Source: Physcomitrium patens (Eukaryota > Streptophyta > Bryopsida > Funariales > Funariaceae). Taken from it: DNA of 64,000 nt. The position numbers were made by a program, and so were the translations under genes. The stretch is from contig NC_037275.1 of the NCBI RefSeq assembly GCF_000002425.4, positions 6,553,946 through 6,617,945 of the forward strand, given 5' to 3'. Below the pieces are notes generated by a model. That model ran no database searches and had not been told where the DNA came from. It saw only the letters and a list, made by a program, of their open reading frames with translations. Shown piece by piece: positions 59,490 to 64,000 of this stretch; the stretch's first letter is position 1, and each line of letters opens with the position of its first letter.

Positions 59490-59920
59490 TGTAATGCCAT
59501 CTTGTCATCACATTTTTTGATTGTCAAAGTATCATGACTCCAATCGTTCTTGGCTTTCCTTTGATAAAGCTAAGGTCATTCCAATAAAATTAGATATGAT
59601 AAAGTTGAACGTTATAACCAAAAAATAATATACTCTATTTTGTATTCAATACCAGCAATTATGGTTTGAATATTTTACAAAATATCCATAGATTTAATCT
59701 GCCTATGATCTGCCATCTATAATACCAATGTTGTAGGTACTAAATGTGCTAAGTCTAAAGCATCTATTGTATTTGCATTCATTAAATTGATGCTGGAGCC
59801 ACCATCCATTTAGACTCCAAAAATCATAATGCCATCTATCGATATATTGATAGTTGCCATGCCTAGATCAGGATTCAAACTAACGTCATGAACTTCTTTG
59901 TTGCATTGCCTATATCATGT
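59490..59920 (-). pseudogene. Aspartic protease of the Tat-like element, broken
   Basis: The minus strand around 59880-59490 gives MATINISIDG, then DGGSSINLMNANTIDALDLA with the catalytic Asp-Gly-Gly-Ser-Ser intact, then MADHRQIK, IIAGIEYKIEYIIF and NDWSHDTLTIKK, in frames broken by several stops. This is the retropepsin that cleaves Gag-Pol. The frame stops at the family-C LTR insertion near 59478 and the downstream linker resumes at 48268. Confidence 0.8.
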
Positions 59921-60399
59921 TAACAATGAATTCAATATAGAACGACACTCTAGTGCTACTGCTAGAAGGTGCTTTATTGAAATAGAAGGCTGAATAGCGT
60001 CCAGATCTTTCAAAATGTCATAAGGCTCTATATTAAAAGAAATTTTCAATGTCTTCTTTCTTTTCATTGTTTCAGCTTTATCCCTTGATGTAATATAGTT
60101 TTCTTTCCTGGACTCGGAATTAAAACAATTAAAAGAGATTTGATAGAATGTCCATCTACGAGAAGATCTTTTAATAAATAAGACATCTCTTGGAACTACA
60201 TACAGGATAGATTGGTTTAGACTGAGCCGAGACCTTGATGGTTGAGACCTCATTGGTTTGTGTAGACAGATCAGATTTTGTTATTAGTAAGATATCTATT
60301 ACAGGAATTGGATTTGATATCCCTATAATTGGGTTAAATTGGTCCTTTGCAACTGGTTCACCTAAGTATTGAATTGGTTCTTTGCCCTTTTACTAGCTT

Positions 60400-62430
60400 T
60401 TGGTAAATACTACTTGGACATATTCTACTTGATTTATTGGAGAATCTTGAGGACCTCGATTATTATCTTCAATCTTATTTTATAGCTGGATCTGCTGATC
60501 ATGGTTGTTGAAATTGAACAGAGCATTACACTATTGATATGTATGCTTGACTGCTTACAATTTCCACAAACTAGAGCATAGTCATCACTTGCTCTTGGAT
60601 TAGGACATTCTTTAGTATAATGACCAATTTGCTTGCAACGATAACAACGAAGTGGTCTTCTTCCACCTCTATCAAGAATATTGGGTATCTCCATTGATAT
60701 ATACTAGCTACGCATGTTCCAAGTTGAATTGGTAAATGATCATGGTTGTCCTATTAGTACAAAAGAAATTGGAATTGATTGTAGTGATGGAGAATATTGC
60801 TAATATCTTGGCTGTTCTTTTATATAATTATGAAAGTTCAATGCAAAACCCAGATTATAATTTGGACCTTGAAAGTTATTAAAGGCTCAATTTTGCCTAT
60901 TTGAACGGGTTCCGTTCTAGCCAAACATATTTTCTGTTTAAACTTGATTGATATTCTACTGAGTGGGTGGGATCATGGTCTCATTGCCAAACTATTGTTG
61001 TTTTTTTCAATTCCAACAATTAGCTTCCAAATACTTTCTTCTACAGAATATACATTGCACCATCATTTGTGGAAGAGAGGGACATTTTGTCACCAAATGA
61101 CCTTGGCCCTTATAATTATTGCACCATATATTGGACCTAGTATTGATAGATTTTTACCTCTTCTCTTTATCTTTTACTATATAGACTGCCATTTCTTCCA
61201 TTTTTTTTAGTCAAATTTAACAATAAGGTTTTATTAGAATTCTTTGGAGCCGATACTATTGGCAATTTTTCCATAGACAATGGTTGCTGCTAATAAGAGA
61301 AGTATGGAGACTAAGATGTTGCCATGTTTGGTGATATAGCTTGCAATGGGGTGACATTAATTGTTTCCTATATATTGGCACCTGAATTGGCTTTTGTATC
61401 GAACATTCTTGGATAACTAACCAATGCTCCAAACCATGCCAAGATTTGATAACCTCCTTCAATTGAAATCATAGTAGCTCTTGTAATTAAAAATTGATCA
61501 TAATGGCATTCCTCCCAAACCTTGGCTTGATTTAGAGATGCAGTTACCATATTTGATTAAGCCTCTTTTACAAAAAAATTTAGTTTGGATGAATACAATC
61601 TGTTGATTAATATGGACAATACAAAAGCCTCCAATATTTGATGATTTGGCTACTTGTAGAGTATATCTGCCATATAGCCATAGTACGATTCTATTGCCTC
61701 TCTTGGACTCATTTTGCTATTCATTAATCTTTCTTGAAGTCAATCTTCAAAACTAACTAGACAAAAATGGATTAAAAATACATTCTTCAAATGCTTTCTA
61801 ATTAGAAAATTGATCCATGATTTGGCAGTTATACCATTCAAATACCATATCTTTTAAGGTTGTTGGCAGCCATCGCAACCAAATATCTTCAGTTCTGCCA
61901 TTATTAGCTACACATGTGGTTAGGAATGGAGACAAGTCTTGATCTGGATTTGTACTTGGAAAGCCCCTAAAAGTAAGTAATGGAGCCACGGTAGTTGTGT
62001 GATTGCCCATGTCATCCATTTGGACTCCTAGTAGAACTGCTGGACTACTCGTCGTCATTGAAGAAGACAATATGTTACTTAATCTCTTATTAAAATTACC
62101 ATTGCCTTCTCCAATTATCTTTTTCAAACTTTCCAATCTCCTCAATTTTTTATTATTATCCATAAATAAGTTTATTGGTTGAATTGGAGGTAAAAATGAC
62201 AAATTTTGAAATATGCTAAATTGGCCTTTATTGGCAAGCAATTTATGCCATTCTACAAGACCAATTTTGACTGAATCAATAATTTTTGCTATTAAAAAGG
62301 TATCCAATGGAGTATCCAATTCTTCTATGTTTCCTTCACTTATAGTTAACGAGCTCAAGAAATATACTAGACTATTGACAAAATTTTCTGCAAGTGCTCT
62401 TGGTAATTTTTTTAATATTATATATGTCTG
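60400..62430 (-). pseudogene. gag: gag of the Tat-like element, broken
   Basis: Gag forms the particle core and binds the element RNA. The best frame (62358-61798, continuing upstream without an ATG) contains a retrotransposon-gag segment with FRGFPSTNPDQDLSPFLTT, then NNGRTEDIWLRWLP and LKDMVFEWYN, around residues 130-180. Further down, frames near 61550-61450 give AKVWEECHYDQF, again typical of gag. A zinc knuckle CX2CX4HX4C (RCYRCKQIGHYTKEC, coordinates 60605-60646) follows in another frame. After it lies a second, imperfect CGNC..H..C group. At least three frame changes and several stops separate these parts. Confidence 0.85.
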
Positions 62431-62790
62431 AAATATTAGAGATCAGTTAGCTTTTGGATATGTTTGAATATGCCGATAGGCATGTAACCATGGCTTAATC
62501 TAACTTTGTCAACGCTTCTTTTTTAACTTACGTTCTTGCTCATTTAGCAACAATTATCTTGCTTGCACTCTCTCTTGTTTTTCTTTTGACTAACGTATTT
62601 TTTTTATTGCAATGTTTTCATTCTTAATAACCATAATCTTTCATTATATACTGCTGAATTTGCTTCCTATCTCCCATCTAACTACACAATTTCCTTCACT
62701 TTCAAACCAATTTCAATTTTATAACTTCTTCGCACAACATTCAAATCTACTCGTTTGGTCATTAATTCCTAACACTCAATACTATTATTG

Positions 62791-62809
62791 TTCCCTGACA
62801 ACGGCACCA
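62791..62809 (-). other. Primer-binding site of the Tat-like element
   Basis: Minus-strand TGGTGCCGTTGTCAGGGAA begins three bases after the LTR end. It differs at a few positions from the TGGCGCCGTTGCCGGGGA-type site known for plant Tat/Athila elements, which is complementary to a tRNA 3' end. Confidence 0.75.
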
Positions 62810-62812
62810 AAA

Positions 62813-63569
62813 TGTGGTTATCATTTTACTTATTCTACAAATTCTTTTTAGAATAAATCCATAGAAGGAGATTCGAACATAAGGAAAGACTATCGCATGA
62901 GCTTATATATTAGGATCACACAATTAAGCGTAATCTGAACCACAAAAATACTAAAAAATACTACAATGCTTTCTTCTAATAACAATACTCTTTAATCAAC
63001 TGATAATAAAAATGTGTAATCCTGTACTCTCAAAAGACCGCTCAAAACACATAAATTCCATCCAACACCAGAAATAATACATTTCATTCCAACCAATCTA
63101 GATTCATACAATTTCTGTAATCACAAACTTCTTTTGTCAAAACACACGCAATTCTCAATAAATGACAATCATAATCTTCTACCCATAATCAATCTTCTAA
63201 TATTTTTTCATATAATTCAATCACACAATACTCCAATTATATAATTAATAATTTATAAATCAATCTCTGATTTATTCCACAAATTCACTTCTCAATATTC
63301 AACAAACTATCTATTTCTCTTCAACAACAAAGAAACAAAGAGGTAGCACCAAGTTTAGCCCGGCTCATGATTATCACAATGTGGCACTTACAATATCTTC
63401 TTCAACTTACTTATGCTTTATTTTTGAAATTTCAAATTCTAACCATCATTCCCTACTTAACCATTTTTCACAACTAATTCAATCACTCATCCTATTGAAT
63501 TTACTATGCTAGAAATGATTAATCTATTTTATCAATATCTTACAAAAACAAATTCCTACCTCTTCTACA
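62813..63569 (-). repeat. 5' LTR of the Tat-like element
   Basis: On the minus strand it starts TGTAGAAGAGGTAGG at 63569 and ends ACCACA at 62813, three bases before the primer-binding site, giving 757 bp. Its first roughly 460 bp match 39948-39487 closely, in the same orientation, for example AACAAAGAGGTAGCACCA and CTACTTAACCATTTTTCAC on the plus strand. Confidence 0.8.
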
Positions 63570-63589
63570 TTATGGTAGATGGTTTATAT

Positions 63590-64000
63590 TCATAAAAAAA
63601 TTTGGTTGTGATTTGATTTTAGAAATGTAGTTTGACATGTTGGATAGTAGCTTGTGGAACAAGTTAACTATGTGGCACTTATATAAGAAACTTGCCTTAT
63701 AATTTAAGATATATGTCATGAAAAGTCAATACATTTTTAGAGATTTTATTGAATGTCGCTACATAGATCCTAGGTAGATAGTATATAAAGACGTAAGAAT
63801 GAAGCCTTCTTCATTCTTGTCAATTCTTTTCTTACTTCTAATTTAATTTCAAGAGTCTCTAATTTTCTTATCTTTTAGCAATAGCCATTTTAATTTCTTT
63901 TTTAATATGTATATTTTTATATTTTTATCTTATAATATTTCTTTGACAGAGTCTCACTTATTATCAAGTTCTTGTACTTACTAAATTCATAAGAATACAC
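63590..64000 (+). mobile_element. Family-E LTR, plus orientation, running off the window
   Basis: The core 63625-63905 matches the reverse complement of 35265-35530: TAGTAGCTTGTGGAACAAG, TTAACTATGTGG, AATGTCGCTACATAG, a TATA-type TAGATAGTATATAAAGACG and CTTCATTCTTGTCAATTC. A TATA box followed by a T/C-rich leader suggests an LTR promoter reading right. Its element body would lie beyond 64000. The Tat-like element's LTR begins next to it at 63569. Confidence 0.6.

Larger units (their letters stand above)
39487..63569 (-). mobile_element. Minus-strand Tat-like Ty3/gypsy retrotransposon, base of the nest
   Basis: On the minus strand, from high to low coordinates, the element has an LTR (63569-62813), a primer-binding site, gag, protease, RT, RNase H, integrase, an additional 3' ORF region, a polypurine tract and a second, truncated LTR (39948-39487). 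The extra ORF after integrase, the DGGSS protease and the TGG(T/C)GCCGTTG-type primer site point to the Tat/Athila branch. Protease and RT are separated by the 48269-59478 insertion complex. Further insertions are a family-A solo LTR (43536-45197) and a family-B LTR (41100-42622). All genes carry stops; RT and integrase have lost catalytic residues. Confidence 0.85.

Overview
This window is nuclear DNA from a land plant. One intact, spliced metabolic gene of a plant family sits in very AT-rich intergenic DNA full of LTR retrotransposons, beside a long tandem-repeat array. The introns are short (186-541 bp) and one retroelement has fungal/Tf2-like gypsy proteins. Together these would fit a bryophyte or another early-diverging land plant, but the species cannot be fixed by reading alone. 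Most open frames in the window are not genes: they come from the satellite, from LTRs or from low-complexity DNA.

Layout. (1) 1-13835: one head-to-tail satellite with a 64-bp monomer, interrupted by an assembly gap (7197-7942). It is organised into higher-order repeats of four monomers (256 bp) on the left and three monomers (192 bp) on the right. (2) 13836-24600: AT-rich, gene-poor DNA with a possible inverted-repeat element, a small higher-GC island with an unrecognised broken frame on the minus strand (15.5-16.0 kb), long (AT)n tracts and a local tandem duplication. (3) 24960-29843: a GC-rich promoter with two G-boxes and a strong G-quadruplex motif, a probable 5'UTR intron, then a complete seven-exon homocysteine S-methyltransferase gene encoding 350 residues. 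(4) 30129-30620: three phase-compatible exon-like segments of an unidentified protein with one in-frame stop. (5) 31635-39200: decayed retroelements. These are a family-B LTR, a Ty1/copia gag-protease-integrase remnant, a minus-strand chromovirus integrase/chromodomain remnant, and a second minus-strand family-B LTR.

(6) 39487-63569 is a retrotransposon nest. The base is a minus-strand Tat-like Ty3/gypsy element (LTR, primer-binding site, gag, protease, RT, RNase H, integrase, an extra 3' ORF region with a coiled coil, polypurine tract, truncated LTR). Its 3' ORF region is split by a family-B LTR (41.1-42.6 kb), and a family-A solo LTR (43536-45197, duplicated target ACGT) lies next to it. 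Between its protease and RT sits a solo LTR of family C. Inside that is a minus-strand family-A LTR. Inside that, 13 bp from its end, is a structurally complete plus-strand family-A gypsy element (48948-57433), again with duplicated ACGT. This gives four insertion levels. The right LTR of the youngest element abuts the older LTR in inverted orientation and forms a palindrome of about 2.6 kb. (7) 63570-64000: an LTR related to the one next to the chromovirus remnant, in opposite orientation.

Only the methyltransferase gene looks functional. The retroelement genes all carry stops, frameshifts or lost catalytic residues, although the youngest element keeps RT, RNase H and integrase catalytic residues within its broken frames. 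All identity and boundary statements were made by eye.
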